Source: a virus
Direction: 5' to 3' (one strand)
IMG/VR virus record: IMGVR_UViG_3300027721_000085
Span: 1 to 22,229 of that record
DNA: 22,229 nt
In this document: piece by piece, positions 11,225-20,698 of the stretch
Layout of the letters: every line of letters begins with the position of its first letter
Numbering within the stretch: position 1 is the stretch's first letter
Position numbers and translations under genes: made by a program
Notes under the pieces: generated by a model
The model's input: only the letters and a program-made list of their open reading frames with translations
What the model was told of the DNA's origin: nothing
The model's database searches: none

Positions 11225-14165
11225 TATATTTGCAGAGGAAGACATCTTTTTAGGAATAAGAAATTCAGCGGAAAAAACCATTTTAACGTTTCAAGAAATT
11301 GATGCGGAGGTTAAAAAAATGGGGGCAAATATCAAAAAGGATTTGTCAGGAGCTGATTTTGGGAATACGAAAGGAATAAACAATTTTGTTGCTGCAACTC
11401 AAAAAGCAAATGATGCTAAAAATAAGTCGATTCAAATTGATAAAGTACTAGCACAAGCGACAAAAGACGTTATTGCGGCTGATAAAGCGCTTATTGATAT
11501 TGAAATAAAGAAACAAAAGTTAGTTCAAGAAGAAATTAGAACAGCACAACAAAAGGCAAAAATTGAACAAGCTAATGCAGCCGCTTTAAAGAAAACAACG
11601 GAAGCGTCAAAAGTTCAGCTGGACACTTATAAACAACTTGCTGCAACAACTAGAGACTTAAAAAACCAATCTAAGGAATTAGGAGCGCAATTATTAGCGT
11701 CTGAAAAGGCGGGTAAAAGTGGAACGGCTGCATACGCTCAATTGGAGCAACAATTTAGAGAGGTAACTATTGCGGCTCAGGCTGGAGATGCTGAATTAAA
11801 GCAAATTGATAAAACTGTTGGAGACAATTTCCGAAATGTAGGGAATTACGAGGGTGCTACAAAAGGATTAAAACAACAATTGCGTGAAATGACTGTTGCC
11901 CTTCAAAATATGGAGTCAACCGATCCACGTTTTAAGCAAATGACAATTGACGCTGGAGAGCTAAAGGACAAAATAATGGACACAAATGCCGTTATTAAAT
12001 CAACCGCTGGTAGTGCTGTTGAGAATTTAGGAACAGGAATTGCAAAAGCTGGGAAAGTTGGTATTGATGCCTTTGCTGGAATGACTGGAGCAATGGGATT
12101 GTTTGGGATTGAATCGGAGGGTGCAATGCAAGCCATGTTGAAACTACAACAATTAGCCGCAATGAGTGAAGCCCTGACGAGTTTAGGTGCATTAGGCGAT
12201 ACAATGACAGAAATTAAAGCGTCATTTATTGCAGCAGCGTCAAAGTTAGGAATATTTACAACTGCAAAGGTTGTTGATACAACGGTTACGGAAGTTCAAA
12301 CGACTGCAACTGTTGGAGCGACTGTTGCTACAAATGGATTAGGTAAGGCAATGAAAGCCCTCCCTATTATTGCAATTATTGCGGGAATTGCTGCGTTGGC
12401 TTATGGTATTTACAGTTTAGTTAGTGGAAATGAAGAGGCTGAAAAGGCAACGAAGAAACGTGAGGAAGCGGAAAAAAGAGCAAATGAGGAAACAATAAGA
12501 GCTAGAGAAACAATAGCTCAGGAAAGCGCTGAATTTGTAGGGTTAATAATACAATTGAAAAAAACGAATGAAAATAGTAAGGAAAGAAATGGTTTAATTA
12601 AACAAATTAACGCTCAATATGGAACAACGTTACAAAATCTTAGTAGCGAAACGGCTTTTCAGGCTCAATTAAATTTGGCAATTAAAGATTATATTTCATT
12701 CCAAAGGCAAAAATATCAAATGCAAAAAAATGAAAAGTTTATTACTTTAAATTTGCAGAAACAAGATGAACTACAAGCTAAGATAAATCAAAAACAAAAA
12801 GACCAATTTAGTATTAATATGGAATATCAACGTTTATTAAAAACGGGGATTTCACAAGAACAAGCCTTTGATTCGTCAGGGTTAGAAAAGAATAAAGCAG
12901 AATTAGAGGCTTTAAATAAAGAAATGGCAAACGCTCAAAAAAGACTAGAAGGTTACGGAGCGTCTCAATTATTTTTAACTCAAGAAACAGCTGATAAATA
13001 TATTCCAGTAGTTAATGGAGCAACAAAAGCAACAACTGATAATAGTAAGGCATTAGAAACAAATATCCAATTATTAGAGCGTGAAAATGAAGCTAGAAAA
13101 TCATTATTTGACACAGCCGAATTAGAACGAATACTTTTATTAGATGAGGAAAGAGCTGTTTTATCTTCGGAAATTGCAGTTACTGAGGGAGAAATTGCAT
13201 TGGCAAAAGCTAATCAGTCGGGAAAAACAAAAGACATTATTAAAGCTGAAGAGGATTTAAGAAAATTAAAAGAGGCGCAAATTAAAGCGCAATTACAACT
13301 TGACCTTGCAAAAACTGACGATGTAAACAAGCGAACGCAATTAGAAAAACAAGCTGAATTAGATATAATTAATTTAGGAAATGGTAAAATTGAGGGAGCA
13401 GAAAAGGCAAGTTTAGAAAAACGTTTAAAAACACAAGAGGAATTTATCAAAGCCACAACAGATTTTTTCATTAAAAACTCGGAAAAGAAAATTGCTCAAA
13501 TGGATATTGAAATTGCTAAGGCACAAAGCCAATACACATTGCTACAAACATTAGCAGCCAACGGAAATATTAACGCTCAAGAATCCTTAGCAGAACAGCA
13601 ACGAATAATAAACGAGGCAAACGCCCGAAAAGATAAAGAGATGAAACGTCAACAACGGATCAAATTAGCAGAAAGCGTTTATTCAACTTACAATTCAAAG
13701 GTTGCTGGAGGTAGTGAACACCCATTAATGGATACGATTAAGGACACAATGCTTTTACAACAATTTATTGCTAGTTTACCAACGTTCTTTGACGGAACAG
13801 AAAACACGGGCAATAACGGTAACGGAATTGACGGAAAAGGCGGATTTCACGCTGTATTACATCCGAATGAGCGAGTAATTCCTAAGAGTTTAAACGAACA
13901 AATTGGGGGGTTATCAAATGAAGCCTTAGCAAAGATGGCGAGTGAATACCAAAATGGTAAAATAATACGTTCAAATAGTCAGGTTGGGAGCGCATTTGAT
14001 ACGGCAATATTGGTGGGTAAATTGGATGAGTTGACAAGCGCAATAAAACAAAAGCCTGAAACTAATATTGGAATAGGCGAAATTACTCAGTCAGTTATGG
14101 AGATTGTCAAGAGTACAAAGCAAGGAAATACAACAACTTACAACCGTTATAAAGTTAGAAGATGA
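11199..14165 (+). CDS. Tape measure protein (988 aa)
   Basis: Sets tail length and passes through the tube. Long helical, Ala/Gln/Lys-rich segments dominate: about 85-210 and again about 411-850, with many AEK and QEE stretches. A hydrophobic segment, ALPIIAIIAGIAALAYGIYS (about 387-406), looks like the membrane-active part. A GNYEGATKGLKQQLREM motif (about 215-231) and the C-terminal TFFDGTENTGNN (about 862-874), GGFHAVLHPNERVIPKSLN and GGLSNEALAKMA are shared with Bacteroidetes phage tape measures. Using about 0.15 nm per residue as a rule of thumb, the tail would be near 150 nm. The stop overlaps the next start as ATGA. Confidence 0.9.
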   Translation: MAKKISASDIFAEEDIFLGIRNSAEKTILTFQEIDAEVKKMGANIKKDLSGADFGNTKGINNFVAATQKANDAKNKSIQIDKVLAQATKDVIAADKALIDIEIKKQKLVQEEIRTAQQKAKIEQANAAALKKTTEASKVQLDTYKQLAATTRDLKNQSKELGAQLLASEKAGKSGTAAYAQLEQQFREVTIAAQAGDAELKQIDKTVGDNFRNVGNYEGATKGLKQQLREMTVALQNMESTDPRFKQMTIDAGELKDKIMDTNAVIKSTAGSAVENLGTGIAKAGKVGIDAFAGMTGAMGLFGIESEGAMQAMLKLQQLAAMSEALTSLGALGDTMTEIKASFIAAASKLGIFTTAKVVDTTVTEVQTTATVGATVATNGLGKAMKALPIIAIIAGIAALAYGIYSLVSGNEEAEKATKKREEAEKRANEETIRARETIAQESAEFVGLIIQLKKTNENSKERNGLIKQINAQYGTTLQNLSSETAFQAQLNLAIKDYISFQRQKYQMQKNEKFITLNLQKQDELQAKINQKQKDQFSINMEYQRLLKTGISQEQAFDSSGLEKNKAELEALNKEMANAQKRLEGYGASQLFLTQETADKYIPVVNGATKATTDNSKALETNIQLLERENEARKSLFDTAELERILLLDEERAVLSSEIAVTEGEIALAKANQSGKTKDIIKAEEDLRKLKEAQIKAQLQLDLAKTDDVNKRTQLEKQAELDIINLGNGKIEGAEKASLEKRLKTQEEFIKATTDFFIKNSEKKIAQMDIEIAKAQSQYTLLQTLAANGNINAQESLAEQQRIINEANARKDKEMKRQQRIKLAESVYSTYNSKVAGGSEHPLMDTIKDTMLLQQFIASLPTFFDGTENTGNNGNGIDGKGGFHAVLHPNERVIPKSLNEQIGGLSNEALAKMASEYQNGKIIRSNSQVGSAFDTAILVGKLDELTSAIKQKPETNIGIGEITQSVMEIVKSTKQGNTTTYNRYKVRR

Positions 14166-15880
14166 GACACTTTTTGAATGAGATTGAAATAACGCCTAGA
14201 AATAGGGAGGTAATCGGAGTGGTTTCAGATTTCACAGATAACCCCGAAGTTTTAAAGGTAAATGTTGACACTATAATTTTGCCACGTGAAGCATATGATA
14301 TTGTCAAAAATCACATAAACACAATTGGTTTATTTGAGGGGATTCCGTATAGAGTTCAAATGGCAAACGGAATTAGTCTTGATTATTATGTTGACCTGAC
14401 GAGTGCGCCCGTATTTCGTTCCTATGAATGTGAGTTGAAGATAAAAAGACGAAGAGCAAACGACAACTTTTTTGATAATGCAAACGGTACATCCTTTGAA
14501 TTACTACTAGCAAAGGGAGTTGTTTTTCCAACGTTCAAAGTACCTTATTTAATCGTAAAAGATAACCAAGCGGAACTAGCAATTATGTTGTCTATTGCGT
14601 TATTTAACATGACTCAAGCGTCAATACAAGCTATTAAAGACCTAGCAAATACGATTAGTGAGGGAACAGCAGCGTTCACACCTAGTATTGGAGCAACGGG
14701 GCCAGTCATAAATATAGGACCAATTCTTCAGTATTTTTTAAATATTACAATTCAAGTCATTTATGTTGCAAGTCTTTTAATTGCGATTACTGAAATGGCG
14801 GTTAAATTATTTAGTCTTATATTCCCAAAAGTTCGGAATTTATTAGGATGTAATGTAAAGGATTTGATTGAAAAAGGCTGTAATTATTTAGGCTTTACAC
14901 TCGATTCAACACTTTTAACAGCTGAAAATTGGACAGTTTTGCCCGTTCCATTGGTTAGAGGACGAAAAGGTATTTTTAAATTCATTCCTGACGATTTAAT
15001 TTCGCCTTTTAACAAGGGCGTTCCTAGTTCAAGCGACACAGTTAGCACATTAGGAAGTCTAATTAAGGCGGTTGAGGATACTTTTAACGCAAGGACAAAG
15101 GTTATCAATGGAGTTGTTCAAATTGAGCGTAGAGACTATTGGAATGATGTAGCTATTAATAATATTATTCCCGCTATGGTTATTCAGGCAGACCGTCAAG
15201 ACGAATATAGCTACAACCCTGAGGACGTTTGGAAAAGATACTATATCCATTATCAATTGGATCAAATGGATTTGAATACAATGGATGAATTATACGATAT
15301 TCATGATGCTGAATATTCAAGCGAAGCCGTAAACGTTTTAAATGCGGATTTGGTAACGATTAAAGGACTTAATGACGTTGCCCCTCCATTTGCCTTAGGT
15401 CAACGAAAAGACGGTCTTAATTGGCTTGAATTAATTGCTAAAGGATTGTTTGGAGTAATTGATGCAATTACGGGATTGTTTGGAGGCGGGACAAATCTAG
15501 TGGCTAAAATTGATGCGAGAGTTGGTGTCCTGGTGATTAGTCAAAATTTCTTTGCAGTTACAAAATTACTTTACACAATTAACGGAAAACAACCCGCAAA
15601 TTTCAAGGATATAGTGAGCGCAAAAGGACTTTGGGCAAATTATCACTACATAAATCAGATTGCTTTAAACAGTTGGAAAATTAAAAGTGATGTTCGTTTG
15701 CGAATAATGGAAGAGGATTTCGTAACTTTGCTAAATAATAATTGGATTGAGGTTGACGGGGTTAATTGTGAGATTCTGAGATTAGAGTGGATTGACGAGA
15801 AAAGTTTAGCGACTTTAACGTATAGAATTCCTGACAATTTCGCAAATGGTAAGGTTTCAACTTTAATAATAAATGAGTAA
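14162..15880 (+). CDS. Large tail tip / hub candidate with hydrophobic segments (572 aa)
   Basis: The gene directly follows the tape measure gene and overlaps it by 4 bases, a position used by distal-tail and hub proteins. The protein starts with strands typical of tail proteins (VKNHINTIGLFEGIPYRVQM) and has a basic KIKRRRAND stretch. Two hydrophobic stretches follow: about 138-152 (LAIMLSIALFNMTQA) and about 188-217 (ILQYFLNITIQVIYVASLLI continuing ITEMAVKLF). Then come CNVKDLIEKGCNYLGFTLDS and a third hydrophobic run (LIAKGLFGVIDAITGLFGGG). A hub that inserts into the host membrane would explain these, but that is inference. I know similar proteins after tape measures in Bacteroidetes phages without a confirmed role. 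Confidence 0.6.
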   Translation: MRHFLNEIEITPRNREVIGVVSDFTDNPEVLKVNVDTIILPREAYDIVKNHINTIGLFEGIPYRVQMANGISLDYYVDLTSAPVFRSYECELKIKRRRANDNFFDNANGTSFELLLAKGVVFPTFKVPYLIVKDNQAELAIMLSIALFNMTQASIQAIKDLANTISEGTAAFTPSIGATGPVINIGPILQYFLNITIQVIYVASLLIAITEMAVKLFSLIFPKVRNLLGCNVKDLIEKGCNYLGFTLDSTLLTAENWTVLPVPLVRGRKGIFKFIPDDLISPFNKGVPSSSDTVSTLGSLIKAVEDTFNARTKVINGVVQIERRDYWNDVAINNIIPAMVIQADRQDEYSYNPEDVWKRYYIHYQLDQMDLNTMDELYDIHDAEYSSEAVNVLNADLVTIKGLNDVAPPFALGQRKDGLNWLELIAKGLFGVIDAITGLFGGGTNLVAKIDARVGVLVISQNFFAVTKLLYTINGKQPANFKDIVSAKGLWANYHYINQIALNSWKIKSDVRLRIMEEDFVTLLNNNWIEVDGVNCEILRLEWIDEKSLATLTYRIPDNFANGKVSTLIINE

Positions 15881-16095
15881 TGACTGAAAATATTAAGGAA
15901 ATAACGGAAACATTGGAGCAACAATTCAATAAATTGCTGAAAATAAATTCCGATTTAATGAAGTCTTTAAATCAGGAGCAATTGAAGGAAGTTTTACCGA
16001 TGCAAACGGACATAAATAACATTCTAAACGCTGTGAAAAACGGTGATATTTTAGCAATAAACGAAATAAATAAAAAGGTATGCCAGTACAAATAA
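15880..16095 (+). CDS. Small coiled-coil protein (71 aa)
   Basis: The start shares one base with the upstream stop (TAATG). The protein is nearly all helical, beginning MTENIKEITETLEQQFNKLL and ending AINEINKKVCQYK, with a heptad-like spacing of L and I. It may be a trimerising or spacer protein at the tail tip, or an assembly chaperone for one of its large neighbours. The next gene begins 16 bases before its end. I do not recognise a family. Confidence 0.6.
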   Translation: MTENIKEITETLEQQFNKLLKINSDLMKSLNQEQLKEVLPMQTDINNILNAVKNGDILAINEINKKVCQYK

Positions 16096-18341
16096 ATAAC
16101 AAGCAATTTACTGACATATTCGGAACGTCTTTAACCTATTATAAGACGAATGTAGGAGACCCGATGAACTTGGACGTACAGTTACATTCATCTATTCGAT
16201 TTACTTCGCTTACAAATCCGATGTTTTTGGATTGGACGACCTCTCAAATTACTTCTACTTCTCAAAGTTGGATTGAAGAGGGGTTTCGTATTGGTGACAC
16301 TGTAACGGTTATTGTTTATGATGTGAACGGGATACTTTTTAACACGTTTACAGCTACTATAATGTTTGTTGATGCAACGACTTGTGAGTTAAGTTCGACT
16401 CCTTATTGGTATGATAATACAGCTCAGCAATTTGTAACTATTACTGTTTCAAGCCGAACACGCGCGACCTTAGATGTTCTATTAAATCATTGTTTAAATT
16501 CAACTGTTGGATTGCCGTTTTCATTAATTGATGGTGAAAGTACAAGAGCGAGATTTAATGAAACAGATTTGATGATTGTAGGGGACGTTGTAACGGGCGT
16601 TATTCTAGTTAATCAATCAGGGCAATTTCTTAAAGCGTGTACGCTTGAAAGATTAGCAGATTATTCAACTGGCGTTTGGGCGTTTAATCTAAACATAAAG
16701 TACATTAATAGTGGTATTTATGATCCGTCTAATTTTGTCACATCTGAATGCTTAAAAACCTATCTTAAATTTGAGTGGGCAAGTTTGGAAGGTGAGCCGT
16801 ATGCAAAGACAATAAGCATTTTAAATAATTCGGGCGATACGGGCTATTTCGACCAACCTTATAATACAGGCGTTGTTGATGCTGTATTGATTCAAGGCGT
16901 TAATGAATTAGATTACGCAACACCTAGCACATTTGATGTAATTATTGATTCGGCAAGTGTTGATTATGCAATTGGTAGTGCGTATCAATCAACTGATACA
17001 GCGTATTATAAAAATAGACCTTATTCACAGTCTAATTTAGCTATGATAATTGAGTCTACAATACCGACAATTGGCGTTCCTTATCCATCTTATATCAATG
17101 AATTTGGAGCAAAGTATAACCTAAAATTAAACTCAATTACAACGGTTGGAACGGTAAACACTTTAAATTTAACGTTTACTCCATTGAGTCTTTTCACCAC
17201 TTTTATGGACTCTTTGGAGATTGGCGACAAATTGTTTAAATTATGGGTGAAATTCGGTAATCTTAATTTATTAGTATTTGATGACCAATTAACGAAATCA
17301 CCTCCCGTTGGTGGTCCATTGATTCCAGAACAAAACATATTTATTGACCATTCAGATAATACAACTGAGTCACTTTATACGCATGATGGTTACGAGGCAA
17401 ACTCGGAGGATGACCTTGCATTTTGTGGTAAATTTCTACTCGAAAAGGGTGCGGAATACGAGTCAATAACGTACAAAATAGAAGCATTCAATACAACTAC
17501 GTTAGAAAGTTTTGATTTAAACAACGTATTTTTCAACATTTCAACTGTTCCGCAAGTGGGTGGTATTTATATTCTTAATCAAACGCAAACGGTACAGAAC
17601 ACTTTACCAACAACAAGTGAAAAAAGGGTTGCGAGTTTGATATTGGAGCCGTCAATCGACACTTTAACTGAGTACGGAATAAAGGTTTATTTCCCATTCT
17701 TGTTACGTTGGGAATATTGGCTACAACAATTGAATGCAGACGCTGATTTTTATCCAAATGAGCAGACTAAAAACTGGTTTAATTACAATGATTTAGGAGA
17801 TTGGGAAATAAGACTAAATATTGAACTTGTAAAAGACGGATTAGGCTATATTTTTACCGATGTTGTAAGGGATAAAGGCTATGATTCAAACGCTGACATT
17901 GTTCAAACAATTGAATTGTATATTGATTCAACAAACACAAATGTTGGAATAGTTACAGAGGGTCAATTAATGCGAGTAATCGGAACGCATACGCTTTTAA
18001 ATGGTTTTGTTTGGGACGATGCGACTGTTTGGGGACAAATTACTGTTGAGCCAACAGAAAGCAATCCTAGATTTTTATCTAGTACGGTTATTAACTACGA
18101 TTATAACCCCTCAAATCCATTAACTCCATTAGTTGGGGAGTTAGGTTGTAAACTTACTTTTCCGACTACGACACAAGCTAAATTGGAATGCTTTTTCAAC
18201 CCCGATTTAATTAACCTTTCAAACGGTGTGAAATTTACTACTAAAATCAAAGGTTGTCAAGTTGAAAGCCCAGTGTTCAAAGTTATGACAACGGATCAAC
18301 AAAAATTAACAACAGCAGACGAAAATAAAATTATTTCTTAA
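16080..18341 (+). CDS. Large beta-rich tail protein (753 aa)
   Basis: No hydrophobic helix; the sequence is made of short strands with many Thr, Ser, Asn and aromatic residues, as in tail-tip and fibre proteins. Visible blocks include IGDTVTVIVYDVNGILF (about 75-91), KSPPVGGPLIPEQNIFIDHS (about 412-431) and FLLRWEYWLQQLNADADFYP (about 541-560). C-terminal VWDDATVWGQITVEPTESN and KIKGCQVESPVFKV follow. It is likely a baseplate or tip protein that links the hub to the receptor-binding fibres. I recognise the general type from Flavobacteriia phages but not a named family. Confidence 0.6.
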   Translation: MPVQINNKQFTDIFGTSLTYYKTNVGDPMNLDVQLHSSIRFTSLTNPMFLDWTTSQITSTSQSWIEEGFRIGDTVTVIVYDVNGILFNTFTATIMFVDATTCELSSTPYWYDNTAQQFVTITVSSRTRATLDVLLNHCLNSTVGLPFSLIDGESTRARFNETDLMIVGDVVTGVILVNQSGQFLKACTLERLADYSTGVWAFNLNIKYINSGIYDPSNFVTSECLKTYLKFEWASLEGEPYAKTISILNNSGDTGYFDQPYNTGVVDAVLIQGVNELDYATPSTFDVIIDSASVDYAIGSAYQSTDTAYYKNRPYSQSNLAMIIESTIPTIGVPYPSYINEFGAKYNLKLNSITTVGTVNTLNLTFTPLSLFTTFMDSLEIGDKLFKLWVKFGNLNLLVFDDQLTKSPPVGGPLIPEQNIFIDHSDNTTESLYTHDGYEANSEDDLAFCGKFLLEKGAEYESITYKIEAFNTTTLESFDLNNVFFNISTVPQVGGIYILNQTQTVQNTLPTTSEKRVASLILEPSIDTLTEYGIKVYFPFLLRWEYWLQQLNADADFYPNEQTKNWFNYNDLGDWEIRLNIELVKDGLGYIFTDVVRDKGYDSNADIVQTIELYIDSTNTNVGIVTEGQLMRVIGTHTLLNGFVWDDATVWGQITVEPTESNPRFLSSTVINYDYNPSNPLTPLVGELGCKLTFPTTTQAKLECFFNPDLINLSNGVKFTTKIKGCQVESPVFKVMTTDQQKLTTADENKIIS

Positions 18342-18343
18342 CT

Positions 18344-19633
18344 ATGGCAAATCAAAAAATACACGAATATCCTTTAGAACGTTTTGTTTACGGTGATGAT
18401 GACTATTACGATATTGATTATTGGGACGGTTCCGTTTATCAAACAGCGAAGATATTAGGCTCAACAATCAAGGCTGCGATGTTGTCAGGAATTGCGATAA
18501 GTTTAACCGCTCCGAGTGCGTTTATTGTGGGCGGAAGTCCAACCGACGGAACGGGAACGCTTACTTTAACGGCTGCTGGACTTGCTAATCAATACATTCG
18601 AGGTGATGGAACACTTGCAACTTTCCCAACTTCAAGCGGTGGTGGAAATAACGTTAATTATTATCTAAACGGTGGTACGGCTGCAAGTGTAGCTACTTAT
18701 TATCAAATGAGTAAAACGGCTGTAATTGGAACGGGAGTTGATTTCTCTTTGGCGGGAAATGGTTTAATCTCGCAATGGCTTACAGATGTTGGCGACCCAA
18801 ATGTTACGGAAATTCCATCAGGAAATTGGAACTTTGAAATGTTTTTTAGTGCTAGTTCAGGCGGTGGAGTGCCTAAATTTTACGTTGAATTGCTTAAATA
18901 TAGTGGTGGTATATTCACAACGATAGCGAATAATTCTTTAGCTCCTGAACCTATAACAAGTGGAACGTCTATTGATTTATATTTGTCTAGTCTTGCAGTA
19001 CCTTTTACGCCTTTGGCTGTTGGTGACAGATTAGCAATTCGTGTTTATATTGTCGATTCTGTTTTGGGGCGAACAATAATTAACCACACGCAGAATTCGC
19101 ATCTTTGTCAAGTTATAACTACGTTTTCAAGTGGTTTATCTTCGATTAATGGACTGACTAATCAAACGCAATATTTGGCTGTTGGAACGTCAGGAACTGA
19201 TTTTGCAATTAACTCGGCAACAGATACGCATACTTTCAATTTACCAACAGCAAGTGCAACGAATAGAGGAGCTTTAAGCTCGGCAAATTGGTCAACATTT
19301 AATAGTAAAGCGGAATATGCACCTAGAGTTCAATCGGTAGTTAGTTCAGCAACTGTAACACCTACAAATTTAAATGACTTAGTTAAGATTACGGCTCAAG
19401 CTGTTGGCTTAACTTTAGCAAATCCAACGGGAACATTTGACGAGGGAAAGGATTTAATCATTCGTATTAAAGACAATGGAACGGCTCGAAGCATTGCATA
19501 CGGAACGAAGTATAGAGCAATAGGAGTTACTTTACCAACAACAACGGTTGTAAGTAAAACAACTTATCTAGGTCTTATTTATAACGCGACAGATGATTTA
19601 TTTGATGTTGTCGGAGTAACAACACAAGCGTAA
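18344..19633 (+). CDS. Tail fibre / receptor-binding protein (429 aa)
   Basis: The N-terminal part (1-60) has the virion-attachment pattern KIHEYPLERFVYGDDDYYDI then AKILGSTIKAA. A collagen-like or Gly-rich linker (SSGGGNN, about 96-102) leads to a beta domain (about 103-255). A repeat-type linker follows, GLTNQTQYLAVGTSGTDFAI and ATNRGALSSANWSTFNSKA (about 267-322), of the kind found in many phage fibres. The last 100 residues (PRVQSVVSSATVTP to the end, with KDLIIRIKDNGTARSIAYG and LPTTTVVSKTTYLGLIY) match a C-terminal module widely shared between tail fibres of different phages. It should bind the host surface. Confidence 0.75.
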   Translation: MANQKIHEYPLERFVYGDDDYYDIDYWDGSVYQTAKILGSTIKAAMLSGIAISLTAPSAFIVGGSPTDGTGTLTLTAAGLANQYIRGDGTLATFPTSSGGGNNVNYYLNGGTAASVATYYQMSKTAVIGTGVDFSLAGNGLISQWLTDVGDPNVTEIPSGNWNFEMFFSASSGGGVPKFYVELLKYSGGIFTTIANNSLAPEPITSGTSIDLYLSSLAVPFTPLAVGDRLAIRVYIVDSVLGRTIINHTQNSHLCQVITTFSSGLSSINGLTNQTQYLAVGTSGTDFAINSATDTHTFNLPTASATNRGALSSANWSTFNSKAEYAPRVQSVVSSATVTPTNLNDLVKITAQAVGLTLANPTGTFDEGKDLIIRIKDNGTARSIAYGTKYRAIGVTLPTTTVVSKTTYLGLIYNATDDLFDVVGVTTQA

Positions 19634-19634
19634 A

Positions 19635-20444
19635 ATGAGTTACTACAAAATAATTTCTTTAATGCCAAAAGCACCGGCATACGATGCCGATGCTCAAGCA
19701 TTTATAACGGCTACTGGAATAACTGATTTAACTCAAAAGAATGCTATTAATCAACTTGTAATAGATTTAAAAGGTTATTCTATTTGGACTAAAATGAAAG
19801 CCTTATATCCATTTGTTGGTGGTACGGCAACAACTCATAAATATAACTTGAAAAATCCACTAGACACAGATGCTGCATTTAGGTTGGTGTTTAACGGAGG
19901 ATGGACACATTCAAATAATGGCGCATTGCCAAATGGTACTAATGCGTGGGCAAATACATATTTTAAAAGTCAAGCTAATTTCATAAATAAAGACAACGCA
20001 CATTATTCATTTTATTCAAGAACAAATTTAGCAAGTACAAGTGTTGAGATAGGTGCTGATTGTAATACTTCACAACAAACTTTACACACAAGACACCCTG
20101 ATGGTAAAGCGTATTTGTTAGTAAATAGCGTTATTGGTCCTCCATATACAAGTGCAGTAGTAGCTAATTCTTTAGGCTTTTATCAAGCAAATAGAAACGC
20201 TTTAAATACTTCAAGTGGTTGGAAAAATGGAATAAAATTAAACGAAATAGCAACTACATCTTCTGTTAATAATTTAGCATTTCTTTCTATATCAGCTTAT
20301 AACAATGCAATCAATATACCAAGTCTATTTTCAGCAAGACAAGTAGCATTTACCTCTATTGGTGATGGTCTTTCAGATACTGAATCTTCAAATTTAAATA
20401 CGGCTGTACAAACTTTTCAAACTTCTTTATCTCGTAACGTATGA
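19635..20444 (+). CDS. Tail fibre-associated structural protein (269 aa)
   Basis: The family is familiar from Bacteroidetes phage tail regions: AFITATGITDLTQKNAINQL (about 22-41), KGYSIWTKMKALYPFVGGTA (46-65) and KYNLKNPLDTDAAFRLVFNG. A glycan-binding-type beta domain follows (SGGW-like: GGWTHSNNGALPNGTNAWAN, then HYSFYSRTNLAS and the rest). It probably contributes to host recognition or forms part of the fibre. One base separates it from the upstream gene, so they are co-translated. The exact partner in the virion is not known. Confidence 0.72.
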   Translation: MSYYKIISLMPKAPAYDADAQAFITATGITDLTQKNAINQLVIDLKGYSIWTKMKALYPFVGGTATTHKYNLKNPLDTDAAFRLVFNGGWTHSNNGALPNGTNAWANTYFKSQANFINKDNAHYSFYSRTNLASTSVEIGADCNTSQQTLHTRHPDGKAYLLVNSVIGPPYTSAVVANSLGFYQANRNALNTSSGWKNGIKLNEIATTSSVNNLAFLSISAYNNAINIPSLFSARQVAFTSIGDGLSDTESSNLNTAVQTFQTSLSRNV

Positions 20445-20698
20445 TAGTAGCACAATTAACACCCGAACAGAAATTAACCTTTGTTGGTCTTTTAACAGAT
20501 ATACAAAAAGACGAATTAATAGGACAACTATTTGATGAAGATAGCTATTTTAACCCAATTCAAGACAACTTAGACAACTGGATAATCTCAATTGAAGAGA
20601 TGGAGTTCTGTACTGTTGAGCAGTTTATGTGGGTTAAAGATTTGCCATTGATAGAATATTTACCAAAAGAAACAACTAATTTATTTGATAATGTGTGA
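20441..20698 (+). CDS. Small acidic protein after fibre genes (85 aa)
   Basis: The start overlaps the fibre gene stop as ATGA. The protein is acidic, with LTPEQKLTFVGLLTDIQKDE, then YFNPIQDNLDNWIISIEE and a C-terminal VKDLPLIEYLPKE. The NPIQD-NWIIS and W-KDLPLIEY blocks recur in small proteins next to fibre genes of Bacteroidetes phages. By position it may be a fibre chaperone or fibre cap. Nothing in the sequence proves that. Confidence 0.65.
   Translation: MIVAQLTPEQKLTFVGLLTDIQKDELIGQLFDEDSYFNPIQDNLDNWIISIEEMEFCTVEQFMWVKDLPLIEYLPKETTNLFDNV

Noticed and set aside
13214-13471. Antisense Ser/Phe-rich frame in the tape measure gene
   Set aside because: Composition is what the complement of Lys/Glu/Ala-rich codons gives; it is a shadow frame.
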